From Anthoceros angustus (Eukaryota > Streptophyta > Anthocerotopsida > Anthocerotales > Anthocerotaceae), in contig MU008190.1 of NCBI GenBank assembly GCA_010909165.1, positions 345,166 to 409,165 of the forward strand: a stretch of DNA of 64,000 bases, read 5' to 3'. Under the pieces are notes generated by a model, which did not search any database, was not told the DNA's origin, and worked only from the letters and a program-made list of their open reading frames with translations. Positions 11,501-21,692 of the stretch are shown here, piece after piece. How positions within the stretch are numbered: position 1 is the stretch's first letter; each line of letters begins with the position of its first letter. A program made the position numbers and the translations under genes.

Positions 11501-11900
11501 ACTTCGGGGCTTAGCGGGGAGGACGTGCGGCTCTCATTAAACCCTAATTGGGAACTGGACCTTAAGAAACCCGCGTTCATCACGCCCGAGTCACCCTGAT
11601 GTTCCAGCCGTCGTTTTTTAATAAATGAATCGGTCCTAATGTACCATGCGGCATAGCTTTTTTGCGGCCGTCATTAGTTCCGGCCAGAGCACATTGGCTG
11701 TAGCGTATCTGTGTAGGATTCTCCAATCACTCATTTCCTATTTTAACGACCTTCCGACTCTTTTGAGGACGGGGATGAACAAAGAGCCGAAGCTCATTGG
11801 AGTCCTGTGGAGGACGATTGGAGCCGGCGGCAGCCTTCCAGCTACAACATCGCAACCATGTTGCAGGCCACGCACTCTGAAGAGGCGGCCGAGGTAATGC
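11500..11900. other. Divergent intergenic region between the methyltransferase and DUF7869-like genes
   Basis: The minus-strand gene fragments begin near 11,500 and plus-strand coding character begins near 11,780, so promoters of both genes would fall here. I cannot point to a convincing TATA box or to terminal inverted repeats. The stretch is A/T-richer than the coding flanks. Confidence 0.3.
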
Positions 11901-14900
11901 TTTTTTGTTCAGCTGCTTGGTAAGCATTATCTGTCGCCTAGCTTGCGTTCAATTGGCATTCACAAGCTGAACATGTTCAGAGTCCTGTTCCGGGAGATGA
12001 AGTGCGGGAAGGAGATGATGCTTCCGAGTTCATGAGTACTTGATTCCACTTTTCGGAAGAGAGGCAAGCACGGTGGCACCACACGGAATGGGGCTGTTCA
12101 TCTTCCTTCCGCCAGAGTAGGGATTCGCATTCATTGTTGTCACATCTTTGCGAAGTTCTTTGCTAATTTGTCGGTCAATGTGGTGTCATGTGTTCTGGTC
12201 CGTAATGCTATGTTGTGCTTGGTGCAGGTCCTGGGTGGCGAAGGACTCACCAGCATTCCCGTATGCCCCAGTATGTACCCCCAACTTCAAGGAACTTGAA
12301 CATGTACTCAGCCATGCAAAAAAGTCCTGGTACGAGGAGGATCGCCCGTAGCAGACAAGAAGGAACAGATGCGCGCACGGCCAGGGGATTGTTCAACCCT
12401 GTTACCGGCGGTGGACATGGGGGAGCTCCCAATGGAGAGGCGGGATGTATTTCAGACACCTCCACCGAATTACGAGGCTGGAGTGGGTGGCAATGCCATC
12501 ACATACCATCCCAAGCCTATTTGCGAGACATTACAACCTAGCAGCGATGCGGGTTTGTGTTCGAGCGGCGTTCGCTTAAGAAGAGCGAGAGATCATGTGA
12601 AGATTTCGCAAACCTTGTTGCAACAAACTATGCATCCCCAAGTTTACGAAAGAAGCTTTCCAAGAACAGCAGTACAGTTCTTGAGGATGGGGCCGAGCAG
12701 GAGACCTTTCCTCTTTGCGTCCTAATTTCGAGGCCAAAACAAGAGACAAGGTTTATACTCACCTCATGGGACAGTTCCAATGCAATCTTTGTTTAAAGGC
12801 CTTCACGAGTATCTTAGGATCGGCAAGGTACGAGGAGTTGAAGCATAGGGTCCTTGTAGATGCACCTTGGGATGCGAACAAGGCTAGCCCTCGTGTGCAA
12901 TCCTCCCATGCTTTGGGTGCAATTGCGGATGGACTCCACTTTCCTCCACTTAGCAGCGGTTGCGAATGTGGAGGTATATAACCTACCGACACTTTCACGC
13001 ACGACTCGAGTTGTGGACACGACAAGATTGGAATGGAGCGAAAGGACTACGGTTTGTTTCCTATGCATACTTGCGGTTGTGGGCTCGAATTTCAAGCGTG
13101 TTAAGATACCAAAGTCCAACGGGTTCTCAACTTGTTCATTATCTGAGGTTGAAGTGCAACATACGGGGCACGATGTCAAGTGACCAAGGTAGGCCCCTCC
13201 TCCGTAATTGGTTTTCTGAGTTGTTACCGGTACGGGAAAAGATGGAGTTTGTGGGATGGACTGCATGGCGCAATGGCGGCGAGATGCCGGAGATGGTCTC
13301 TGCAGGCGGCATGAGCGCATGAACATGGCGTGATGCTCGGGCATGGGCGCATGGCGTGCGAGGTGCTCCATGCTTCAAGGCGCATGGGCGCGGCATGCCG
13401 CGCCCATGCGCCCTCTCGAGGATAGCGTCGTCATGCCGGCCCCGCGTACTGTCGGGCACATGGGCGCCCATGCGCCATCTTCGTGGCATAGAGGCGTCGG
13501 CATGAGGCGCTAACTCGGCATGCGCGTGGGCGCGGCATGCCGGCGCCCCACTGGTGCCACAAGCAAGGCGATGGCATGCCTCGCGCTCACATTCTTAGCG
13601 GCCGCTCTAAAGTAAGGCGGTCGCGACATCGCCCCTGTCATCAGTATGGCGGTAGTGGCCATGCAGCGCCCGTGCTGAAGAGGCGCATGGGCGCGGCATG
13701 CCGGCATGCCGCCTTATCGTACCGCACGCGGCTCGTCTTTGTGATTTTGTCGTCACCACGGCACATTCCGGGGTATCTCCCATGTGGTATGGTGCCAGGC
13801 GGCGGAAAAGCAAGCCGCATAAGTGCCGGCATGCGCACTACGCATGAACGCCGGGTTGCCGCCGCCCATGTTTAGTATATATGCCGACGCCGTTATTGAT
13901 CTCTATTCAATGTCATTTACAGTTTGGATTTTGTGCAACTGTTGTGATGGCATATAACATTCGATTGGGTCCAATCATCGCTGATAGCTTCTTTTGGTAT
14001 ATTTCATGGTTGGCCATATCTCTGACCGTATTGTTGTGATGCAGAACAGCCTTGTACCAAGAGGCACTGAACAAGCATCGTATACGATTGATGGAGGAAA
14101 GGAAGAAGTTGACCAAGCATCGCTCAAAATCTTACAAGGAGCCTCATAAATATATGTTGTTATCAATCGTATGGACCAAGAAAACTTCACTCCCACATAT
14201 TTTGAGGTGGCCCAAGGACTTGAAAGAGGAGAGTCGAATCACGGTACATGTGGTGGGCTGCATGATACATAACTACACATTCAAAGCGGCCTATGCATTA
14301 TGCAAATTTAGCAAATGATGCAAACGACAATAACCATTATCCGGATGTTATACATACCTATGGATTACTTCCCAAGGTGTTATATCTGGTTGGACAACAC
14401 ATGTAGGGAGAACAAGAACCAGCTTTTATTTGTGTATTTGAACATGCTTGTGGAACTCGGGACGTTTGAGAAAGTGAAGGTTGGTTTCCTTCTTGTCGGG
14501 CATACACACGACGTAGATCAAATGTTCTCTTGTTTCTCCAAGCATTTAAAGCATAAAGAGGCGGTCCTTACCTACAATGCAAGAAATTTTGAGGGAGTCA
14601 TTCACGCCAAATCCAGTAATGTTGGGAGAGGTTGCCGACTTAGGTCATTCGTGTGGCCTATAGGAGCAGGATTGTGGGCGGAAATACAGTAGTGCGGAAG
14701 TTGAACAACCTATCATTTCAACAGTTCAAAATCACACGGAAGACAAAGTCGGCCGGAAAATGCTTGTCATTGATAAGCGATTACTCGCCATTGTGGGAAT
14801 CAAGATGGGCTGGAGTTTTGTCTCATGTTCGACGCCGTCATCGGCCCGACTTTGATGGCACGGGCAAAAGACAAAAAGGGAAGTGAGGCGGTCTTACGCG

Positions 14901-15620
14901 TGAAGGCGTGGATCACTTGAAGAAAGGATTGATAAAGCTACCAACTTATTTGACTCTGCGGAGGAAGAATGGTGGACGATTGGAATGATCAAGTTGAAAT
15001 CGCAAATATAGTAGACCATAACATTGGACTTGCATAAGGAGATGATGCAGCAGGCGTGGTGAGCACACGTTCCTCAATGAATCGGAAGCGATTGGATGAG
15101 GCTTTGTTGCGAAATACCACAAAGGGCCATGTACCGGGGCCTATCAAAGTATCGAATGCCGGAGGAGGAAATGGAGAGGATGAATGGCAATATCACGGAG
15201 ATAGAGAAAGGAATGTTCATTGTGACGCCGTGTGAAGGCGACACACATAACAGGCCGATTTGGGTAGCGAAGGTTGTTAATGTCCATCTCGCAAACCCTA
15301 TATACTTGTGCACTGGTGGCGAACGGACCACACCGATGCTTACGAGGGCAAATATGTTGGGGAGTATTTTGAGGAGTGAATGGATGAGAGCCACTGAAAA
15401 GAAAAGGGAAGTGCAAAAGACCTCCAAACATCCAAAAGCTGTTTGTGCAGAAAACCGTTATAGTATACTATGGTTTTAAACTAACTTCCGTGAAACATCA
15501 CGCGGATAAAAAGCTATAAAGGAGAAGTGTGCTCTCCGAATGCACTCCACCATGCACTTCCAATGAGGCGATGGAGAGTGACAATGATGGTAATGACGCG
15601 TCATTGAAGGAGGGGTGAGG
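11780..15620 (+). pseudogene. DUF7869-like transposon-associated protein, broken, with introns
   Basis: Plus-strand coding pieces keep the order of the DUF7869 family, whose members I know from plants, oomycetes and animals. A 5' region lies at 11,790-12,330. A middle region at 12,550-13,230 includes an RYEELKHRVLVDAPW segment. A GC-palindrome-rich probable intron spans about 13,260-14,043 with acceptor GATGCAG. The core at 14,044-14,692 contains a DNTCRENKNQ box (14,392-14,421) and a GFLLVGHTHDVDQMFS box, the family's signature D-N...E-N-K and GHTH-x3-DQ pattern of possible metal-binding residues. The C-terminal region (14,700-15,620) ends in a YYGF-like segment. Frameshifts at about 14,315 and 14,650, plus stops, break it. 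Role is unproven; its repetitive distribution suggests a mobile-element protein. It is divergent from the ParB-methyltransferase gene, so the two may belong to one element. Confidence 0.55.
13260..13870. repeat. Cluster of GCATGC-centred palindromes, including a 34-bp perfect one
   Basis: The segment is packed with GCATGGGCGCGGCATGCC-type arms on both strands. At 13,379-13,412 there is a perfect 34-bp palindrome; its left half is ggcgcatgggcgcggca. Further partial copies lie near 13,525-13,550 and 13,682-13,715. It interrupts the coding character of the DUF7869-like gene and is probably intronic. Confidence 0.8.
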
Positions 15621-16217
15621 GTCTCGATTCGAGGAGTAATGTCATTAGTTTTGGATTTGGGAATAAGTGTGGAACAACTCCGCACCTAGTTTCATGATAA
15701 CATGCCGCGATCGGATTATAGTTTCATGATAACATGCGACAATATATTACTTTCTTGAACTGCTTTTGTTAAGACAAAAGTGTGACATCATGCCGGCATT
15801 GAGTTCCTTCCAAACCTCGCCTTCTATTGTGGACATGCTTCCGTCAAGCCGCAATACCATCCCGGCATGTATGGTTGCCTTTCACTAGTGAAAACCCCTT
15901 ACTGTATATGACGCATTTAGGCGTTGGTGAGCATTGATTGCCACTGTTTCACAATCCACCAGCTGCATGTCGTAATCATGATCCAATAATGACGCTATCA
16001 ATGTTGATGTAAACTTGATCCAACTCCACTGGCTGGGCGCTGGCATTCCGGTTGGACGACTGGGCGCCGGCATGCCGGCGCCCATGCCACCCAGCCTGCT
16101 CACGTTGCTACAACATTATTTCAAAGACCGGATGGCACTTAGTTCCGTGAATATGATTTCAAACACATCGCCATCGCTTTACAATGATTGGAATGAATGG
16201 CACGTAAAAATCGAGGC
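15357..16217 (+). repeat. Direct tandem duplication, copy A
   Basis: Starts at the agtattttgaggagtgaatg sequence in the 3' part of the DUF7869-like gene. It runs through the gene's C-terminal coding end, its 3' flank and a noncoding segment to the next occurrence of the same start. It contains a perfect 24-bp palindrome at 16,061-16,084 (left half tgggcgccggca), which is incomplete at the matching place in copy B. Confidence 0.8.
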
Positions 16218-17040
16218 AAGTATTTTGAGGAGTGAATGGAATGAGAGCCACTGCGAAAAGCGAGAAAGTGCAAAAGACCTCCAAACATCCAAAAGTTGTT
16301 TGTGCGACCGTTATAGTATACTATGGTTTTAAACTAACTTCCGTGAAACATCATGCGTGGATAAAAAGCTATAAAGGAAAAGTGCTCTGCACCACCTCAC
16401 CATGCACTTCCAATGAGGCGATGGAGTGACAATGATGGTAATAGCGTCATTGAAGGAGGGGTGAGGGTCTCGATTCGAGGAGTAATGTCATTAGTTTTGG
16501 ATTTGGGAATAAGTGTGGAACAACTCCGCACCTAGTTTCATGATAACATGCCGATTATAGATTATAGTTCATGATAACATGCCGACAATATATTACTTTC
16601 TGAAATCTTTGTTAAGACAAGTGTGACATCATGCCGGCATTGAGTTCCTTCCAAACCTCGCCTTCTATTGTGGACATGCTCCGTGCGCAATACCATCCGG
16701 CATGTATGGTTGCCTTTCACTAGTGAAAACCCCTTCATATAGCGCATTTAGGCGTTGGTGAGCATTATTTGTTTCACAATCCACCAGGTGCATGTCGTAA
16801 TCATGATCCAATAATGGCTATCAATGTTGATGTAAACTTGATCCAACTCCATTTGGTATTGGCGTTCGGGTTGGGGCATCGCGCCCATGCCACCACACCA
16901 CGTTCACGCGTTACAACATTATTTCAAAGAGGCGGATGGCACTCCTTAGTTCGTGAATATGATTTCAACACGATCATCGCCTCTTGTTTTACAATGATTG
17001 GAATAAATGGCACCAGAAAATCCTGGAGGCAAGTATTTTG
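16218..17040 (+). repeat. Direct tandem duplication, copy B
   Basis: Copy of 15,357-16,217 in the same orientation, about 40 bp shorter through many small deletions. It ends in ggcaagtattttg, so the two junctions share the short word agtattttg, consistent with microhomology or unequal exchange. It repeats the C-terminal codons of the DUF7869-like gene and is not a separate gene. Confidence 0.8.
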
Positions 17041-17149
17041 CACCCGCAAGGATGGGGAGCCAACATGGGTATTATTCCTCGTAAGTCCCATGTTGCGAAA
17101 GTGGTACCACCGTTCTACTAGTGGTCTGGTGGAAAGGAAGATGCCATGA

Positions 17150-20100
17150 CTGTGAGTTAAACCCTTTTCAGTACGAATTTGGCAATTACATCCCAAAAGG
17201 GGTATTAAGCAACCATCAAAAACACCCTTCGCTTTAAAGACCCTCGGAGCCGCTTGGTATATATTCACGCTTCAAATATTATGTTGTTCCTAGCCTTGTT
17301 GCTTGGGCCTCCTTCTGGTTGGAAAGCTTGTAGTGGTGGGACCGCGACCGGTAATTTTCTCCATCGTGCTATCGCCTCCTTGCCTAGTAATGCGTTTTAC
17401 GAACAAGCACGTCATTTCGATACAATGCCATCATTCATGTACACACAATCCCACAACTTGCACCCACACTTCCTCCACACTTGCCATCTTCTTTTCCTTC
17501 AATTCTTGAAAGCGGGACTTGCAAGATTCAACCCTTAGTGGTATGTGGTGTACTCATCCAATGAACTAGTAAGGTTGACACATTTCACCACCCTCCATAT
17601 CGAAAACAACTCAATATGTGTTCCACTTCCCCCACCTTGCCCTTGGTAGCTGCAAACTTGCGACCAAGGACTAATGTTTGGGCAAAGACTCCAAGCATCT
17701 GCTGAACTTTCACGACATGCTTGCATAAAAATGCTTGTTGTCCTTGTGGACAGTTGCAAGTTGCCCACATAAACATCGGATTGTCAATCACATAAGTTGC
17801 CTTCTAAGGATCTGATGTGGACATACACTTAGCCACGCCATATGGCTCCGTTGGGAGGGACACCATGTCCTCTGAGATATCATTTGCAGCGATTTGCATG
17901 TATACTTCCTTGGTATTGACACGTACCCTCCCTCCTTATACTAGTTTTGGTACCACAAGTGAGTAGCCACCACGAAACATAATTGATGAAGCAACCATCA
18001 ACTCGGCGAGCATGAATCCCCACTTTTGAGTAAGCTAACCTTTCCTTCAAGAATCTATGTCACGCTTCAATGGAGGAAGCGCAGTCTTGTCCGGAATGAG
18101 GTATTGTGCGAGCGGCCTTCAAGAACATATTTGGAAGGACGGAAAGGACATGAAAATAATCGTCGAATTGCACAAACTTGCAGACTCTTAAAGTACATGA
18201 TAACGAACATACTCACCTAGTTGACCCTCCCAAGTAAGTTGCATGTACTCCACGAATTGTTGGTTCGGCTCTATTTGTTGTAAAATTCTATAAGAAGCTC
18301 CTTTCCTAAAGCCACATAGTCCGCCCTTGTCTGTCCCCCTTGAACGTACATGATCTGACCTAACTCAACCCACATAGCTTGTCTGTCGTGCACATTCTTA
18401 ACCTTCTTCAACAAATTTCATAGCCAGGCATGGCGAACGTGCCACAAGCACAAGAAGATTGGCACATCCCGTGACCAGACCTCCCTTAAAGCACCTATCT
18501 CTGCAGCACAATCATCAACCAAGAATGCAGATGGAACTGAGGTGAAGAACTCTCATGCGTAGAAGTAAGCCATGGAACTAAAGCTCTTGTGGTCGCTTCA
18601 CGTGAGAGCCTATGCGGTATTCCATTCGATGTTGGTCGAACACCATGATAAATAGCTAGTACTTATATTTGTTTACTCCAAAAGTGGAGTCCATAGCAAA
18701 TGGTTATTGTCCATCAAATCTCAACATGAAGGATGTTTGCAAGCCTAGGCAAAAAGGCTCTCCCTCCATAGACCTATGAAACACATACCCCGCATGTAAT
18801 TGCATCCACATCCCTACACTAAGGTTATCGCCCTCATGATACCTCCACTCATTCTTCTCCACCTCCCTAATTATATTGTAGACATCATCCCGTGTGAGGA
18901 AGTCAACCCTTACCTTCACATAGGGGGCCTCATTGATTGATAAAACAGAGGGACAATATTTAGCTACAACAGAAAGTTGATGGCATCGCAAAATCTTATC
19001 AATAGACACGTGACAATGTAAACAATGTCTCACCCAAGCTTTTCTTCTCCACTGACAAATATGGGGCTCTAATATATCAAACTATGCATATGTAAGATGG
19101 ACCATGACAAACAAGACCCCAGACATCAACATCTCTACTCTCATAGAGCAAAATCTGAGCAACACATGCCCACAAATATTGTATGCCTTTTCACAGTAAA
19201 ACTAGCCTGACACCCATGTTTGATGCTCTCTCCATCTTCCGTGACCTTTTGTTAGGAGAGGAGGATGAACTTTGCATGGTAGAATGGTAATCCTCGGGCC
19301 GTAACCACACTAGTACTGATCAAGCGACACACCAATGAGAAACCTTTGAATCTAGAAGTCATGGTAAGTTGGAAAAAGCGGTTACAGACAGAAACCTTGT
19401 CAACTCATATCTAAACTATACACAAAGCACACCATTCTGTTCATCTCATTGAGAGTTACAAAAATGGTATATAGCATGACAAGATTAATAAGGACTAGAG
19501 AAAGGAATCAGGCGTGAAAGCCATGTTATATCAAAATATGTCGTAGTAGGAAAATGTTTGAAGTCAGTATCTTGCGCAAACCTTTCAGAATTCAACAAAA
19601 AGGGCATCGTTAGAATTGTCTCAGCGAGATGAACAGTTTGGTGTATGACTTGTCAAGATTCGAAACTACTGGAGGAAGTTCTGAGTTATGAAAGACATGT
19701 GCTTGAAGACACAATGATCCATGAGAAGCAAAAAGGACATCAAGTTATTGCACAAACCAAAACCAAACAAACCTGACTGCCAAGATGGAAGAATCTGCCT
19801 TTGGCTAATTGGTTTGTGACAACTGGCTCGGACCCTTTGTCCAGACCCTTGCAAAATTGGTTGGTGCTCCAGTATAGCTATTCATTCCACCAACGAAATC
19901 TCGCACACGTGCCAAGGAATAAGTGCAACTCGGGCCTCCTTCACACGTCCTGGAGCTGAAGAATCCTTGTACAATAATTTCTGCCATGAAAGTTGGCAAT
20001 CTCGAAACAATCCGGGCTGTGGCACTTCAATGGAAAAGGGACAATCCCTTGGCAAGTCAACTTCCACCATCTCGCTTCACCTCACGCTCATTTAGCGGCA

Positions 20101-20160
20101 AAAGCTTGCTGCGGAATTGCCGCCATCATTGGTAATCCACACTCATTTGGCACATTGCGA
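17150..20160 (-). pseudogene. Mutator-like (MULE) transposase with SWIM zinc finger, broken
   Basis: Read from high to low coordinates. N-terminal remnants lie at 20,070-19,810. The transposase core runs at 19,030-18,250. The MDSTFG segment at 18,694-18,677 supplies the first catalytic aspartate. The VDDCAAEIGALR segment at 18,519-18,484 supplies the second, followed by an FLCLWHVRHAWL-like stretch. A SWIM zinc finger with C-x-C...C-x-H lies at 17,763-17,713. This order, a DDE core followed by SWIM, is that of plant MULE transposases. In-frame stops occur just before and just after the first aspartate segment, and further frameshifts follow, so it is inactive. A long non-coding interval at 19,040-19,800 may be an intron. 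Terminal inverted repeats of about 100 bp or more, expected for MULEs, were not found. Confidence 0.7.
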
Positions 20161-20339
20161 GCTAACCAAATTAGGTTTCCACCATTCCAGTTAGGTCAGA
20201 TTCAAAAGACAAAAATGCCGCTCAAACGAGCCTGTGCCCAATGGAGCATGCACCATAGTACACCAATGTCAGCGGGCCCCGCACTGGCCACTTGATTTTT
20301 ACCCCTAGGCAGTAGTGTTGATTCTGGATGTTTTTTCAA

Positions 20340-20500
20340 TGCTCGCAAGAGAATTTATGGAGGAGTCCTAAGAGAAGACGACGCGAGAGGTCAATAGCGA
20401 GAAGGTGACGCAAGAGGTCATCGCAAGAAGGCTACGCGAAAGGTCATCGCCAGAAGGCTACGCGAGAGGTCATCGCTAAAAGGCTATGCCAAATGGACAC
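20340..20500 (+). repeat. 26-bp minisatellite (aggtcatcgc / gaaggctacgcga)
   Basis: About six head-to-tail units of 26 bp built from GAGGTCATCGC and GAAGGCTACGCGA. Related units reappear at 20,690-20,870 on the other side of the dispersed repeat, so the array was split by it or has amplified around it. Confidence 0.8.
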
Positions 20501-20673
20501 ACATTTATAAGAACATGATTATTAAGCATCCTGTGCTTGGATCGATAGTTAGATGGGGTGCCTAAAGGGAATGGATGCCCTTGGTGCAAGTAGCTTAGGC
20601 ATACCATGGTACAAGTTGTTAAGTACCAAGTCCAATGACGGAAATCCGTCCTTAGTTGACTTGAATAAAATTC
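20487..20673 (+). repeat. Dispersed repeat, right copy
   Basis: Same-orientation copy of 1,250-1,515, without the internal 39-bp tandem expansion. It ends at the same ATAAAATTCT box and is embedded in the 26-bp minisatellite. Confidence 0.6.
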
Positions 20674-20689
20674 TTCTTCTTCTATGTGA

Positions 20690-20935
20690 GAGGTCATTGT
20701 TTGAAGGCTACGGGAGAGGTCATTGCTAGAAGGGTATGCGAGAGGTCATCGCCACAAGGCTACGAGAGGTCATCGCCAGTCACTCTTTTGCGGAGCCCTA
20801 AGTTGGATCATTAAGGATAAGTACATGATGGAACCAGAGGTCATCGCCACAAGGCTACGAGAGGTCATCGCCAGTCACTCTTTTGCGGAGCCTTAAGTTG
20901 GATCATTAAGGATAAGTACATGATGGAACCAGGGC
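20690..20935 (+). repeat. Minisatellite remnant and 95-bp direct duplication
   Basis: Starts with aggtcat-gctagaaggctacg units. It then contains two almost identical copies of about 95 bp (about 20,743-20,837 and 20,838-20,931), each beginning aggtcatcgccacaaggcta and ending aagtacatgatggaaccag. The copies differ at one or a few positions only, so the duplication is recent. Confidence 0.8.
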
Positions 20936-20939
20936 AAGC

Positions 20940-21692
20940 CTGACTGTCATGATGACTAATTGTGGAACCTTGCGGACTCACCGCGGGCACAAGTTCGATG
21001 TGTGAGCTCTTGGAAAGAAGCTTTTTAAGGGTACTTTTCATCTTTATGTGAAACGGCGCAGTGCCTTCGACTTGCCATTGTGAAAGGCCCTTGAGACAAA
21101 GCTGGACTGTGACTGTTACTGGTCTACTGCAGGCTCGCGACGAGGGACGAGGATTCAACATTCAACGCGCGGCTCCATCGCTGAGGCCATGGCCATGACA
21201 TGTCTTGGTCCCGGCGCGTGCGATTGAATGTGGCATGTGCATGGGTGTCCCGGACGAGGGTTTTCTCGTCGCCCGTCAGAACTCAGAACGTTGGAATGTC
21301 GTCCACAAAAAAGAAAAACGTGCTTTTCTGCTCTCCGTATCGAACCTCGTGCTCCGGTGGGGCACAAATGGACCAATAATGGCCGCCCTCAGAGACCGGA
21401 TGGCGATGTCCCTATTCCCCCAACCTTGCCTGCTCAACAGGCCACCGGATTTGGATACCCCAACTTCTCTGCTGCCGGAACCCTCACGGCTCGGCGTGGG
21501 ATCGATCCCGTGCCGGAGCAGCTCACGGCAGTGGATGGTCGGATCACCGACAACGTCGGTGTGTGTGGGCAGTATGTACGGGTCCCAGGAATTTTGTGCT
21601 GGAGAGCTGTAGCAGGTGCAGGTGCAGGTGCAGATGCTCTTGGGTTCTGCGGAGGCGTCACCCACAACCTGCCTTGCCTTCCGCAGTCCGCA
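20940..21692 (+). promoter_or_regulatory. Upstream region and probable 5' UTR of arogenate dehydrogenase
   Basis: No transposon remnant is visible between the minisatellite and the arogenate dehydrogenase start. From about 21,230 the frame of the transit peptide is open upstream of its likely start codon, but the sequence before 21,693 lacks transit-peptide composition, so I treat it as 5' UTR. A convincing TATA box was not found. Confidence 0.35.

Noticed and set aside
11147-11599. 150-codon plus-strand frame opposite the ParB-methyltransferase N-terminal exons
   Set aside because: No recognisable motif, and the minus strand here carries the more plausible coding character, including the nuclear-localisation-like basic run.
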